From: Roseomonas marmotae
GTDB lineage: Bacteria; Pseudomonadota; Alphaproteobacteria; Acetobacterales; Acetobacteraceae
Length of the DNA: 64,000 bases
Assembly: GCF_017654485.1 (NCBI RefSeq)
Contig: NZ_CP061095.1
Coordinates: forward strand, 82,501-146,500
Reading direction: 5' to 3'
The notes under the pieces were generated by a model. It did no database searches. It worked only from the letters and a program-made list of their open reading frames with translations, and was not told where the DNA came from. The position numbers and the translations under genes were made by a program. Shown here one piece after another: positions 45,182 through 54,103 of the stretch; position 1 is the stretch's first letter; each line of letters opens with the position of its first letter.

Positions 45182-46006
45182 ATGGATTCGAGCCTCCGTG
45201 ACTTGCTGGGGGCCCGCTATGGCGCCGCCGCGCCTGAGGGTGTTCTGCCACTGAACCCGGTGCTGGAGACGCTGCTGGCCCACCGTACCCTGCGGAGCTT
45301 CGATTCCCGCCCGCTGCCGGAAGGCCTGGCGGAGACGCTGGTCGCGGCGGCGCAATCGGCTGCCAGTTCCTCCAACATGCAGACCTGGAGCGTGGTGGTG
45401 GTACGCGACCCCGCCCGCCGGGCGCGGCTGGCCGAGCTTTCTGCAAACCAGGGCTTCGCCGCCAAGGCACCGCTCTTCCTGGCCTTCATCGCCGATACCT
45501 CCCGCCTGCGGCGCATGTCGGAACGTCATGGCGAGCCCATGGAGGGCCTCGACTATCTCGAGCTCTTCATGGTCGCCTGCATCGATGCGGGGCTTGCGGC
45601 GCAGAACGCGACGGTCGCGGCGGAATCCCTGGGCCTCGGCACCTGTTATATCGGCGCCCTGCGGAACCGGCCTGAGGAGGTGGCGCAGGAACTGGGCTTG
45701 CCCCCCGGCGCCGTTGCGCTGTTCGGCCTCTGCGTCGGCTATGCCGACCCGCAGGCGCCAGCGCCGCAGATCAAGCCGCGCCTGCCCCAATCCACCATCC
45801 TGCACCAGGAGCGCTACAATACCGCGCGGGAGCAGGAGGCCGTGGAATCCTACGACGCCACGCTGACGGCTTTCTCACTCTCGCAGGGCATAGGGCCGCA
45901 GGGATGGATCCGGCGCATGTTCACGCGCCTCGGCACCCCCGCCGCCTTGCAGGGACGGCACCGGATGAAGGAAGTGCTGAGGAACCTCGGCTTCCCGCTG
46001 CGCTAG
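45182..46006 (+). CDS. NfsA-type nitroreductase (NADPH, FMN)
   Basis: A 274-aa flavoprotein reducing nitro compounds and quinones. LLAHRTLRSFDSRPLPEGLA contains the FMN-phosphate-binding H-R-S/T-x-R pattern. QSAASSSNMQTWSVVVVRDP, LYLELFMVACIDAGLAAQNA-type helices and ESLGLGTCYIGALRNRPEEV are typical of the NfsA/FRP subgroup, which ends with a long C-terminal arm (KPRLPQSTILHQERYN). It is probably co-transcribed with the HNH-like gene upstream. Confidence 0.9.
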   Translation: MDSSLRDLLGARYGAAAPEGVLPLNPVLETLLAHRTLRSFDSRPLPEGLAETLVAAAQSAASSSNMQTWSVVVVRDPARRARLAELSANQGFAAKAPLFLAFIADTSRLRRMSERHGEPMEGLDYLELFMVACIDAGLAAQNATVAAESLGLGTCYIGALRNRPEEVAQELGLPPGAVALFGLCVGYADPQAPAPQIKPRLPQSTILHQERYNTAREQEAVESYDATLTAFSLSQGIGPQGWIRRMFTRLGTPAALQGRHRMKEVLRNLGFPLR

Positions 46007-46023
46007 CTGTTTAACCCCGGAGT

Positions 46024-46471
46024 TGCTCTGTTGAACCCTTCTGGCGGGGAATGCGCTGGAAGGGCTTCAAAGTCTGGGCACGAGGTCCTCGATGCGCGGC
46101 ATGACGAAATCGGCGGTGCGGTGGCACGCGAGGCCTTGGCTGTTGGGCGCCGGACCTTTCCAACCTACGGCAGCCGGACCTCACGGCATGACTTCACCCA
46201 GGCCCAGCTTTTCGCGCTCCTGGTGTTGCCCCAGTTCCTGCGCACCGACTATCGCGGCCTCGTGGTCCTGGTAGCTGAGTGGCAGGAACTCCGAAGAGCC
46301 TTGGGCTGCGGAAGGTGCCGCACTACTCTACCCTCGCTTACGCAGAACGCCGCCTCGGCTCCGCGCTGACTGCGCGCAGCCATCAGTCGCAGCGCCGCGA
46401 ACTCATCCTGCGCGTCCTCACCCATAACCTCATGATCCTCAGATCTCAGCCCAGAAGGTTTCAACAGAGCA
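46024..46471 (+). mobile_element. Internally deleted IS with both inverted repeats (448 bp)
   Basis: The ends TGCTCTGTTGAACCCTTCTG (46024-46043) and CAGAAGGTTTCAACAGAGCA (46452-46471) are inverted repeats with one mismatch and one indel-like difference. Inside, the start of a transposase is readable (QLFALLVLPQFLRTDYRG, then after a frameshift LRKVPHYSTLAYAERRL). It passes directly into a transposase C-terminus (GSALTARSHQSQRRE, LILRVLTHNLMIL). The middle with the catalytic core is gone, apparently by joining at a shared RRL coding stretch. It could still be moved by an enzyme supplied elsewhere. A lone matching repeat lies at 6788-6807. Confidence 0.75.
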
Positions 46472-46589
46472 GAGGTCGAGCAGATCCGTCTCGCCTGACT
46501 GGCGCCAGGCCAGCCAGTGGTGACGTCCACCGGGCCGCCTCCATCCGGCAGTGTCAGGATGGATGGTGCCGACGAGAGGCCCGGCCGTC

Positions 46590-46895
46590 TCAGGTTGCCT
46601 TCTGCACGACGCCCTTCATCGCGTCGCTGAGGCCCTTCACGATAGTGGACTGGATCTGCGTCATCATCGACCACTGCTGCATCTGTTGCTGCATCGCGAG
46701 CATGTCCGCCGTGGGTTCGGGGGCGATGGTCGGAACAGACGCATGCAGCGCGTCCTCCCTGCCGGCTGTGACCTGACCCAGAGAGAGGGTTATCGCCTCA
46801 AAGGTGGGGCTGCCCCCCGGAATGCCGACACCCCCAATGACCTGATCCAGGCTGGCGTCGTCCAATGGCACCAAGGCTGTCGGGGCGTCGTTCAT
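46590..46895 (-). CDS. Small orphan protein with GG-like leader and SctI-like end
   Basis: A protein of 101 aa starting at 46895, with GGAAG seven bases upstream. The N-terminus ALVPLDDASLDQVIGGVG looks like a double-glycine leader of secreted peptides. The C-terminus DMLAMQQQMQQWSMMTQIQS and TIVKGLSDAMKGVVQK resembles the amphipathic end of type III inner-rod (SctI/YscI/HrpB2) proteins. There is no signal peptide or membrane segment. No secretion or bacteriocin genes lie nearby; the flanks are IS and deletion scars. Either reading is an inference from motif shape. It may be a remnant of a larger lost cluster. Confidence 0.5.
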   Translation of the reverse strand: MNDAPTALVPLDDASLDQVIGGVGIPGGSPTFEAITLSLGQVTAGREDALHASVPTIAPEPTADMLAMQQQMQQWSMMTQIQSTIVKGLSDAMKGVVQKAT

Positions 46896-47111
46896 GATCA
46901 TCTTCCGATCGGCCTTTGCCTTGGCGGGCGCCGCTAGCACGCCAAAGCTTCGGTGCGCAAGCAACCGCAGGCCATTCAGCAACTCGCGGCCCATCCTGAG
47001 CCAACATCATGGCGCTTTCCATGACGGTGCAGAGCCTGTTGAACGACGCACCGCGCGGACTTCCCAGCAGTGCGAAGAGCGTCCACTATCTCGCATGGGA
47101 GGCAACGGGGC

Positions 47112-47278
47112 ATGATCGAGGCCGAGTACGGCACCATCGTCATCGGCGGCGGCTCCGCCGGTGCATGGAGGACGTGCCCTATTACCCGCTTGGCCAGTTC
47201 AAGCAGCAGAGCGCGGCGCACGGGCTGCAGGGTTTACGACCCGGCTTCGCCAGGTTCTGGGGCGTGCAGCCCGCCTGA
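47112..47278 (+). pseudogene. Deletion junction: GMC oxidoreductase start joined to peptide-binding protein end
   Basis: From ATG 47112 the frame reads MIEAEYGTIVIGGGSAG, the FAD-binding start of a GMC (choline dehydrogenase-like) oxidoreductase, and then similarity stops. In another frame from about 47164 the code reads MEDVPYYPLGQFKQQSAAHG and ends PGFARFWGVQPA, the typical C-terminus of a dipeptide ABC transporter binding protein (VPYIPLGQ ... FWNVRRA). The two gene ends are joined near 47160. Neither part can work. The M20 peptidase downstream may originally have followed the binding-protein gene. Confidence 0.65.
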
Positions 47279-47370
47279 CCTGGCTGCGCCAGGGACTTCT
47301 GAACCGGGCCCCTGCCTGTCTGCCCCGGCGCCATCCACCCATCCTGTCCGCCGCTGATCACGAGGTCCCG

Positions 47371-48663
47371 ATGCCCGATCCCGTTCTGCTCGACCGCCTG
47401 CGCGCCGCCGTCGAAGCCAATTTCGACGCAGAGGTCGCCTTTTTGCAGGAGATCGTCCGCTTCCCCTCCAAACGTGGGCAGGAGGCGCCGCTGCAGGACT
47501 GGATCGCCCGTGACATGGCAGCGCGGGGCTATGCGGTGGACCGCTTTACCATCGCCGAGACGCCGCTCGCAGCCCATGCCAAGGCCGCGCCGATGATCGA
47601 GGCTGATGCGGCGGCCTCGGTGCAGGTGGTGGCGACACATCGGGCGGCCAATCCCACCGGTCGCAGCTTGATCCTGCAAGGACACATCGACGTGGTGCCG
47701 GAAGGCCCGCTCGAGATGTGGACCCACCCGCCTTACGCCGGCGTGGTGCGGGACGGCTGGCTGTATGGCCGTGGCGCCAACGACATGAAGGCCGGTGTGG
47801 CCTGCATGATCTGGGCGATGCAGGCGCTGCGCAGCGCGGGGCTGGAGCCTGCCGCCGACGTGCATGTGCAGACCGTGACGGAAGAGGAAAGCACCGGCAA
47901 CGGCGCGCTGGCGACGCTGGCGCGCGGCTACCGCGCCGCCGCCTGCCTCATTCCTGAGCCCACCGGCCACACCATCACGCGCGCCCATACTGGGACATTG
48001 TGGTTCCGCTTCCGCGTGCGCGGCGTCCCGGTGCATGTGGCACAGGCGCAGCAGGGCACCAACGCCATCCTCTCCGCCATGCACATCATTCAGGCGCTGC
48101 AGGCGCACACGCGTGAACTGAACGCCGCCGCGCGCAGTGACCGCTGGTACTCCGGCATCCAGGACCCCATCAAGTTCAATCCTGGCATCATCCGCGGCGG
48201 CGACTGGGCCAGCTCCACCCCCGCATGGTGCGAGGTGGACTGCCGTATCGGCCTGCTGCCCGGCACCGAGGTCAGCGACGCCATGGCCGCCGTCGAGCGC
48301 TGCATCGAGCAGAGCCGCGCCGGCGATAATTTCCTGGCCAACAACCCGCCCGAGGTGTTGTGGCACGGCTTCCAGGCCGATGGCTTCGTGCAGGAGCCGG
48401 GGAGCGAGGCCGAGGCCGTGCTGGGCGCCACGCATGCCCAGGTGTTCGGCGCGCCAATGGGCGAGCGCATCACTACTGCGGTCAACGACACCCGCTACTA
48501 CGGGCTGTACTACGACATGCCGGCTCTGTGCTACGGCCCCTCCGGCGAGGGCAACCATGGCTTCGACGAGCGTACCAGCCTGGAGAGCCTGCGGCAGACC
48601 ACGCTGTGCCTGGCAGGTTTCATCGCCGACTGGTGCGGCACGCGCGAGCTGGCTGCGCCATAG
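47371..48663 (+). CDS. M20-family ArgE/DapE-type deacylase/peptidase
   Basis: This 430-aa zinc enzyme hydrolyses N-acyl amino acids or small peptides. Metal and catalytic residues visible are H105 in GHIDVVPEG, the shared Asp near 138 in GRGANDMKAG, the Glu pair at about 171-172 in TVTEEESTGNG, the Glu in IPEPTGH (about 197) and a late His in GEGNHGFDE. The dimerisation domain covers about 205-320. Met at 47371 starts the similarity. It lies 92 bases after a peptide-binding-protein fragment, suggesting an old peptide uptake and cleavage operon. Confidence 0.9.
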   Translation: MPDPVLLDRLRAAVEANFDAEVAFLQEIVRFPSKRGQEAPLQDWIARDMAARGYAVDRFTIAETPLAAHAKAAPMIEADAAASVQVVATHRAANPTGRSLILQGHIDVVPEGPLEMWTHPPYAGVVRDGWLYGRGANDMKAGVACMIWAMQALRSAGLEPAADVHVQTVTEEESTGNGALATLARGYRAAACLIPEPTGHTITRAHTGTLWFRFRVRGVPVHVAQAQQGTNAILSAMHIIQALQAHTRELNAAARSDRWYSGIQDPIKFNPGIIRGGDWASSTPAWCEVDCRIGLLPGTEVSDAMAAVERCIEQSRAGDNFLANNPPEVLWHGFQADGFVQEPGSEAEAVLGATHAQVFGAPMGERITTAVNDTRYYGLYYDMPALCYGPSGEGNHGFDERTSLESLRQTTLCLAGFIADWCGTRELAAP

Positions 48664-48757
48664 GGTTCTGCCAGCTCTCGCGCCAGAGAGGCCCGGATTG
48701 GCGTGGGGCAGGCGTGGGTAGCCTTCTTGCTGGCTGAAGGGTGACTGGGAGCCTGAG

Positions 48758-48884
48758 ATGGAGTGCGTGGACTGTGGTTCGGCCGAGGTAGCTGAGCGGC
48801 GGGACCGTCCGGTCCAGGGCTATCAGCGCTTCCGGTGCCGCGCCTGCAGCCGAGAGTTTAATGAGCGCAGCGCCGGGGTGCTAA
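48758..48884 (+). pseudogene. Zinc-ribbon transposase N-terminus, cut by IS5-family element
   Basis: About 42 codons read MECVDCGSAEVAERRDRPVQ and GYQRFRCRACSREFNERSAG, a C-x2-C ... C-x2-C zinc ribbon as found at the start of IS6-type (and similar) transposases. The frame is then interrupted by the IS5-family element at 48885. The remaining transposase is not found beyond that element. Confidence 0.7.
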
Positions 48885-49786
48885 GAGCTTATCCCACCAG
48901 GCATTGGGTTGAGGGCTTCCGAGATCCTCGTTCATGATGAGGAGATCTGTTCGGACGACGAAGCGGCGCATGCGAGATGACGGCTGGCGCCTGCCGGATG
49001 CGCTCTGGGCGGCGATGGAGCCGTTGCTGCCACCCCGGCCCAAACACCCGCTGGGCTGCCACAACCCACGTGTGCCGGACCGGGCCGCGATGGACGCCAT
49101 CTTCTTTGTGCTGCGCACGGGCTGTCAGTGGAATGCGCTGCGGGAGACGAAGCTCTGCTCGTCCTCCTCGGCACATCGGCGCTTTCAGGAATGGACAGAG
49201 GCCGGAGTGTTCGAGGCGTTCTGGCGCAAGGGATTGCTGGCCTATGACGGGCTGCGGGGCATCGACTGGAGTTGGCTCGCACTTGACGGCGCCATGGGCA
49301 AGGCGCCGCTGGGCGGGGGGAAAACCGGGCCCAATCCAACGGATCGCGGCAAGCGCGGGGTCAAGCGCTCGGTGCTGGCCGACGGACGCGGCCTCCCTCT
49401 GGGTGCAGTGGTCGAGGGGGCGAACCGCAACGACCACCAGCTGATGCGCCAGACCCTGCAGGCCACCCCTGTTAAGCGGCCCAAGCCGACGCGCCGCCAC
49501 CCCCAGAACCTCTGCCTCGACAAAGGCTTCGACTATGATGAGCCGCGTGCACTGGTAGCCGGGTTCGGCTTCACCCTGCACCTGCGCACACGTGGCGAGG
49601 AGGTCAGGGCCAAGCGGCACGCCAGAGCCAGGGCAAGGCGCTGGGTCGTTGAACGCACGCACTCCTGGCTGAACCGCTTCCGCTCCGTCCTGATCCGATG
49701 GACCAGGAAGCCTGCCAACCACCTTGCCCTGCTTCACCTTGCCTGCGGCATCATCACATGGCGTCGCGCCCTACCGGGATAGGCTC
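48885..49786 (+). mobile_element. IS5-family element with TAA target duplication
   Basis: A 902-bp element. The left end GAGCTTATCCCACC and the right end, read inward, GAGCCTATCCCGG form short inverted repeats. TAA occurs directly before (48882-48884) and after (49787-49789), a 3-bp TNA-type target duplication as in IS5 subgroups. It contains one complete transposase. The clean duplication marks it as one of the newest insertions in the window. Confidence 0.85.
48934..49782 (+). CDS. IS5-family transposase
   Basis: This 282-aa single-frame transposase has an N-terminal domain MRDDGWRLPDALWAAMEPLL and DAIFFVLRTGCQWNAL, then the DDE core: WLALDGAMGKAPLGGG (Asp), LCLDKGFDYDE (Asp) and ARRWVVERTHSWLNRFR (Glu, in the Y/V-E-R-T motif). 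It stops 4 bases before the right IS end. No break is seen, so it is probably active. Confidence 0.92.
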   Translation: MMRRSVRTTKRRMRDDGWRLPDALWAAMEPLLPPRPKHPLGCHNPRVPDRAAMDAIFFVLRTGCQWNALRETKLCSSSSAHRRFQEWTEAGVFEAFWRKGLLAYDGLRGIDWSWLALDGAMGKAPLGGGKTGPNPTDRGKRGVKRSVLADGRGLPLGAVVEGANRNDHQLMRQTLQATPVKRPKPTRRHPQNLCLDKGFDYDEPRALVAGFGFTLHLRTRGEEVRAKRHARARARRWVVERTHSWLNRFRSVLIRWTRKPANHLALLHLACGIITWRRALPG

Positions 49787-49843
49787 TAAGGCGGGTGTCC
49801 TCCGGCCGGGCTTCCAACCTGGCTCGGTCTGCGCCGGGCAGCC

Positions 49844-50890
49844 TCAGTTCTTGGCTACCGTATCGGCCATCGTGGCGCCGCGCTTGCCCATGCGCTGCTC
49901 TGGGCCGGTGGTGGTGTCGCGCGCCGTCTGGTGCTCCATCTCCGCGTTCAGCTCGGCGCCCACCAGCACCACGATGGCCGAGAGCCACATCCAGGTCATG
50001 AAGCCGATGACGGCGCCAAGCGACCCGTAGGTGGCGTCGTAGTTGCCGAAGCGGCCGACATAGAAGGTGAAGCCGGCCGAGACGATGGCCCAGGCCACCG
50101 CGGCGAAGATGCCGCCATAGCTGACCCAGCGCCAGCGCGCCTTCTCCCGGCTGGGACCATAACGGTAGAGCACGGCCAGCAGGGCGGTGATGGCCACCAG
50201 CAGGATGGGCCAGCGGGCCACGCGCAGCAGCAGTTCCGGCCCTTCGCCCAGGAACAGGAAGTTCAGCACCACCGGCAGCACCACGATGCATGCCATGGCG
50301 ATCAGCACGAAGATCAGCGCGCCGAAGGTCATGCCGAGGGAGAGCAGGGTGCGGTAGATGAAGCCACGCTTCTCCTCCTCCTCATAGACCACGTTGAGGG
50401 CGTCCATCATCGCCTTGGTGCCCTGGTTGGCACTCCAGAGCGCGACCAGCAGACCGGCGACGACCCCGAACCCCAGGGCCTGCTGCGGGCTGGAGACCAG
50501 CCGTTCCAGCTGCTCGTTGATGATGGTCATGCCGCCTTCCGGCAGGAAGCCGGCGAGGCCGGCGAGGTGCTCCTGGATCGTCGCCCGGTCGGCGAAGAGG
50601 CCGTAGATGGAAACTATCGCCGTCAGCGCCGGGAAGAGCGAGAGCAGGGCGTAGAAGGTGACGCCAGCGGCCTCGGTCATGACGCGGTCGTTATTGGCCT
50701 CGGTCGCCACCCGCTTCAGGATGGACCACCAGCCCGCCTTCGGGATGTCGCTGGGGTTGGCGGCATCGCGGCCCTGTTCCCCCGGCGGCTGCCCGGCCTT
50801 GCCGCCAGCCCTGGCGGCGTCCTGCTCCATGTAGATACGTTCCAAGCGCTCGCTCAGCCTGCGCTCGACCGAGGCGTCCTTCCGGGCCAT
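49844..50890 (-). CDS. YihY/BrkB-family membrane protein
   Basis: A 348-aa protein with a charged N-terminal stretch of about 55 residues and six membrane helices. The family signature is visible: AAGVTFYALLSLFPALTAIV, LVALWSANQGTKAMMDALNV, VLYRYGPSREKARWRWVSYG and YVGRFGNYDATYGSLGAVIG. Once called ribonuclease BN in error, the family's function is unknown, possibly transport. It lies 107 bases after the RND operon on the same strand, so could be read through from it. The C-terminal 30 residues are hydrophilic. Confidence 0.9.
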   Translation of the reverse strand: MARKDASVERRLSERLERIYMEQDAARAGGKAGQPPGEQGRDAANPSDIPKAGWWSILKRVATEANNDRVMTEAAGVTFYALLSLFPALTAIVSIYGLFADRATIQEHLAGLAGFLPEGGMTIINEQLERLVSSPQQALGFGVVAGLLVALWSANQGTKAMMDALNVVYEEEEKRGFIYRTLLSLGMTFGALIFVLIAMACIVVLPVVLNFLFLGEGPELLLRVARWPILLVAITALLAVLYRYGPSREKARWRWVSYGGIFAAVAWAIVSAGFTFYVGRFGNYDATYGSLGAVIGFMTWMWLSAIVVLVGAELNAEMEHQTARDTTTGPEQRMGKRGATMADTVAKN

Positions 50891-50997
50891 CGGATGCCTG
50901 CTCCTCTCCAGCGGCTCCTGCGGCTGGGCGCCGGGGTGGCCGTCAGCGAGGAAACGCCAGCCTGTCCATCTGGTTCCATTTCGCTGGTGCAGTAGCC

Positions 50998-53900
50998 TCA
51001 GGCTGGCGGGGTAGCCGGAGCGTGGCTTTCAGGCCGGCGGGCGGGCCGACGGCGCCAGCGGTCCAGCGCCAGATACACGACCGGCGTCGTGTAGAGGGTC
51101 AGCAGCTGCGACAGCAGCAGCCCGCCGATGATGGTGATGCCCAGCGGCCGGTGCAGCTCCGACCCCGCGCCGCTGGCCACCGCCAGGGGCACCGCGCCGA
51201 AGATGGCCGCCAGCGTGGTCATCAGGATCGGCCGGAACCGGTCCCGGCAGGCCGCGAGGATGGATTCCTCGCTGCCCGATCCCTGGCTCCGCTCATGCTC
51301 CAGCGCGAAGTCCACCATCATGATCGCGTTCTTCTTGACGATGCCCATCAGCAGGATCACGCCGATCAGGGCGATGACGCTGAGCGGCGTATTGGTGACC
51401 ATCAGCGCCAGCAAGGCGCCGATGCCGGCGGTGGGCAGGGTGGAGAGAATGGTGATGGGATGGATGAAGCTCTCATAGAGCACACCAAGGACGATATAGA
51501 TCACCGCCAGCGCCGCCAGGATCAGGATGGGCATGTCCGACATGAAGGACTGCGCCGCCGCGGCATTGCCGCCATACTGCCCGCGGATGGTATCGGGCAG
51601 CCCCACCTCCAGCTCCGCCTGCTGCAGCAGCGGCGCGACATCGCCGATCGCCAGGTCGGGCGAGATGTTGAAGCTGATGGTCGTCGCCGGATACTGGCCG
51701 CGATGCGTCACCCGCACCGGCGCCACATCCCGCTCCACCCGCGCCAGGGCCTTCAGCGGCACCGGCGTCCCGTCGGCGGAGGGGACGAAGATGCGGTCGA
51801 ACTGCGTCGCATCCTGCTGCAGCGCCGGGTCGATCTCCAGCACCACCCTGTACTGGTTGCGCGGGCCATAGATGGTCGAGACCTGCCGCTGGCTGAAGGC
51901 ATCGTTGAAGGTGTTGCTGATGTCGTCGATGCCGACGCCAAGCCGCGCCGCCGCGTCGCGGTCGATGATCAGCCGGTTCACCAGCCCGGTACGCTCCTGG
52001 TCCGAGGAGACGTCGTTGATGCCGGGTATGGTGCGCAGCTTCTCCACCATGGTCTCGGTCCAGCGGCGCAGCGCCTCCAGGTCCGGCCCTAAAAGGCTGT
52101 ACTGGTAGGAGGCGTTGCCCGGACGGCCGCCGATCATCAGCTCCTGCTGCGGGCTGAGGAAGACCGAGGCGCCGGGGATGGTGGAGAGAGGCCCGCGCAG
52201 GCGGGCGATGACCTCGCTGATCGGCGGCCTTTCACCGCGTGGCTTCAGCGAGATGAAGAACTGCCCGGAATTGGTGGAGGCATTGAAGCCGCTGCCGATG
52301 GACCCGCTGATATTCTCCACCGCCGGGTCGGCGCGGATGATCTCGGCCGCGCGGGTGTGCAGGGCCTGCATGGCGGCGAAGGATGTATCCGGCGCCGCCT
52401 GCACCGTGCCGCGCAGCAGGCCGATATCCTGCTCCGGGAAGAAGCCCTTGGGCACGATGACATAGAGCCAGACCGTCAGCCCGACCAGGCCGAGCGTCGC
52501 CACCAGCATGATCCGCCGGAAGCGCAGCACGGCCGTCAGGCTGCGCAGGTATCCGCGCTGGATGCGGTCCATCATCCGTTCAAAGGCCCTGCCGAAGCGG
52601 CCGGGGGGGCGTTGCGTGTCGCTGGCCAGGCGCGCCGCCACCATGGGCGTGACGGTCAGCGAGATGAGGCCGGAGAGCACCACGGCCGTCGCCAGCGTGA
52701 CGGAGAACTCACGGAAGAGCCGCCCCACGACGCCGCCCATGGCCAGCAGCGGCAGGAAGACCGCGACGAGGGAGACGGTGATGGAGAGGATGGTGAAGCC
52801 GATCTCGCTCGCGCCTTCCAGCGCCGCCTCGAGGGTCGGCAGGCCCTTTTCGCGCAGCCGCGCCATGTTCTCGATCATAACGATGGCATCGTCGACGACG
52901 AAGCCGACCGAGATGGTCAGCGCCATCAGCGACAGGTTGTTGAGCGAATAGCCCAGCCACCACATGACGCAGAGCGTGCCGAGCAGCGAGAGCGGCACGG
53001 AGATGGTGGCGGCCAGCACCGATGATTTCCGCCGCAGGAACAGCGCCACCACCATGATGACCAGGGCGATGCTAATGAGCAGCGTCTTCTCCACCTCGTG
53101 CACGCTGGCGCGGATGGTGGTGGAGCGGTCGTTCTGCACCTCCAGCCGGGTGCCGGCGGGCAGGAGGGCCTCCAGTTCCGGCAGCATGGCGCGGACGCCG
53201 TCCACCACCTCGATGACATTGGCGTCCGGCTGCTTGTAGACCTGCAGCAGCACGGAGGGGCTGTCGTTGTACCAGGCGGCCTGCCGCCGGTTGCGGCTGC
53301 CCTCGGTGACGCGGGCGATGCCGGAGAGGCGGACGATGCCGGTGTCGGTCGCCTTCACCACCAGCGTCGCGAATTGCTCCGCGCGGCTGAGGCGGTCGTT
53401 GAGGGAGAGGGTGGCGGACTGGTCCGGCCCCTCGATGCTGCCGATGGCCGAGGTGAGGTTGGCGCCGGTGATGGCGCTGCGCACATCCTCCAGCGAGATG
53501 CCGGCCGCGGACGCCGCCGCCGGGTCCACCGCCACGCGTATCGCCGGCTGGTCGGCGCCACCCACCTGCACCTGCGCCACGCCGGTCACACGGGACAGCA
53601 GGGGCCCGACGGTGCTGTCCGCCAGGTCGTAGAGCGCGGTCCCGGGCAGGCGGTCCGAGGTGAGGGCGAGGATGAAGACCGGCGAATCCGCCGGGTTGAA
53701 CTTCCGTACCGTGGGCGGGCTCGGCATGCCGGAGGGCAGGTCCTGCCGCGCTGCGTTCACCGCCGCTTGCACGTCCCGTGCCACGCTGGCCTGGCTGCGG
53801 GAGATGTCGAACTGGATGATGATGTTTCCGCTGCCGGTGGAGGCGTTGGAGGTCATCTCCGTGATGCCGGCGATCTCGCCGATTCGGCGCTCCAGCGGCG

Positions 53901-54096
53901 CGATGACGGTCGCCGCCATGGTCTCCGGGTTGGCGCCGGGCTGGCTGACGCTGACCAGCACGGTCGGGATGTCGACGCGCGGCAGGGCCGAGACGGGCAG
54001 CCGCGCGAAGGCCACCATGCCGAAGAGCGCCAGCCCCACCGCCATCAGCAGCGTGGCCACCGGCCGGCGGATGAAGGGGGCGGAGAAGGAAGGCAT
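50998..54096 (-). CDS. RND efflux pump, inner-membrane subunit 2 (MdtC/MuxC-like)
   Basis: This 1,032-aa proton-driven pump has the usual 12 helices and two large periplasmic loops. N-terminal FIRRPVATLLMAVGLALFGM and RLPVSALPRVDIPTVLVSVS begin it. The proton-relay Asp pair is in SVGFVVDDAIVMIENMARLR, and the later helices end GVLYESFIHPITILSTLP and GIVKKNAIMMVDFALEHERS. Met at 54096 is preferred to 54159, as similarity begins at SAPFIRRP. Together with the next pump it should form a heteromeric trimer as in MdtBC. It starts 7 bases after the stop of its partner. Confidence 0.93.
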   Translation of the reverse strand: MPSFSAPFIRRPVATLLMAVGLALFGMVAFARLPVSALPRVDIPTVLVSVSQPGANPETMAATVIAPLERRIGEIAGITEMTSNASTGSGNIIIQFDISRSQASVARDVQAAVNAARQDLPSGMPSPPTVRKFNPADSPVFILALTSDRLPGTALYDLADSTVGPLLSRVTGVAQVQVGGADQPAIRVAVDPAAASAAGISLEDVRSAITGANLTSAIGSIEGPDQSATLSLNDRLSRAEQFATLVVKATDTGIVRLSGIARVTEGSRNRRQAAWYNDSPSVLLQVYKQPDANVIEVVDGVRAMLPELEALLPAGTRLEVQNDRSTTIRASVHEVEKTLLISIALVIMVVALFLRRKSSVLAATISVPLSLLGTLCVMWWLGYSLNNLSLMALTISVGFVVDDAIVMIENMARLREKGLPTLEAALEGASEIGFTILSITVSLVAVFLPLLAMGGVVGRLFREFSVTLATAVVLSGLISLTVTPMVAARLASDTQRPPGRFGRAFERMMDRIQRGYLRSLTAVLRFRRIMLVATLGLVGLTVWLYVIVPKGFFPEQDIGLLRGTVQAAPDTSFAAMQALHTRAAEIIRADPAVENISGSIGSGFNASTNSGQFFISLKPRGERPPISEVIARLRGPLSTIPGASVFLSPQQELMIGGRPGNASYQYSLLGPDLEALRRWTETMVEKLRTIPGINDVSSDQERTGLVNRLIIDRDAAARLGVGIDDISNTFNDAFSQRQVSTIYGPRNQYRVVLEIDPALQQDATQFDRIFVPSADGTPVPLKALARVERDVAPVRVTHRGQYPATTISFNISPDLAIGDVAPLLQQAELEVGLPDTIRGQYGGNAAAAQSFMSDMPILILAALAVIYIVLGVLYESFIHPITILSTLPTAGIGALLALMVTNTPLSVIALIGVILLMGIVKKNAIMMVDFALEHERSQGSGSEESILAACRDRFRPILMTTLAAIFGAVPLAVASGAGSELHRPLGITIIGGLLLSQLLTLYTTPVVYLALDRWRRRPARRPESHAPATPPA

Positions 54097-54103
54097 GGCG
54101 CCG

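Noticed and set aside
46472..46589. GC-rich stretch with TGGCGCCAGGCCAGCCA, considered as a further IS end
   Set aside because: No partner repeat or transposase sequence was found next to it.
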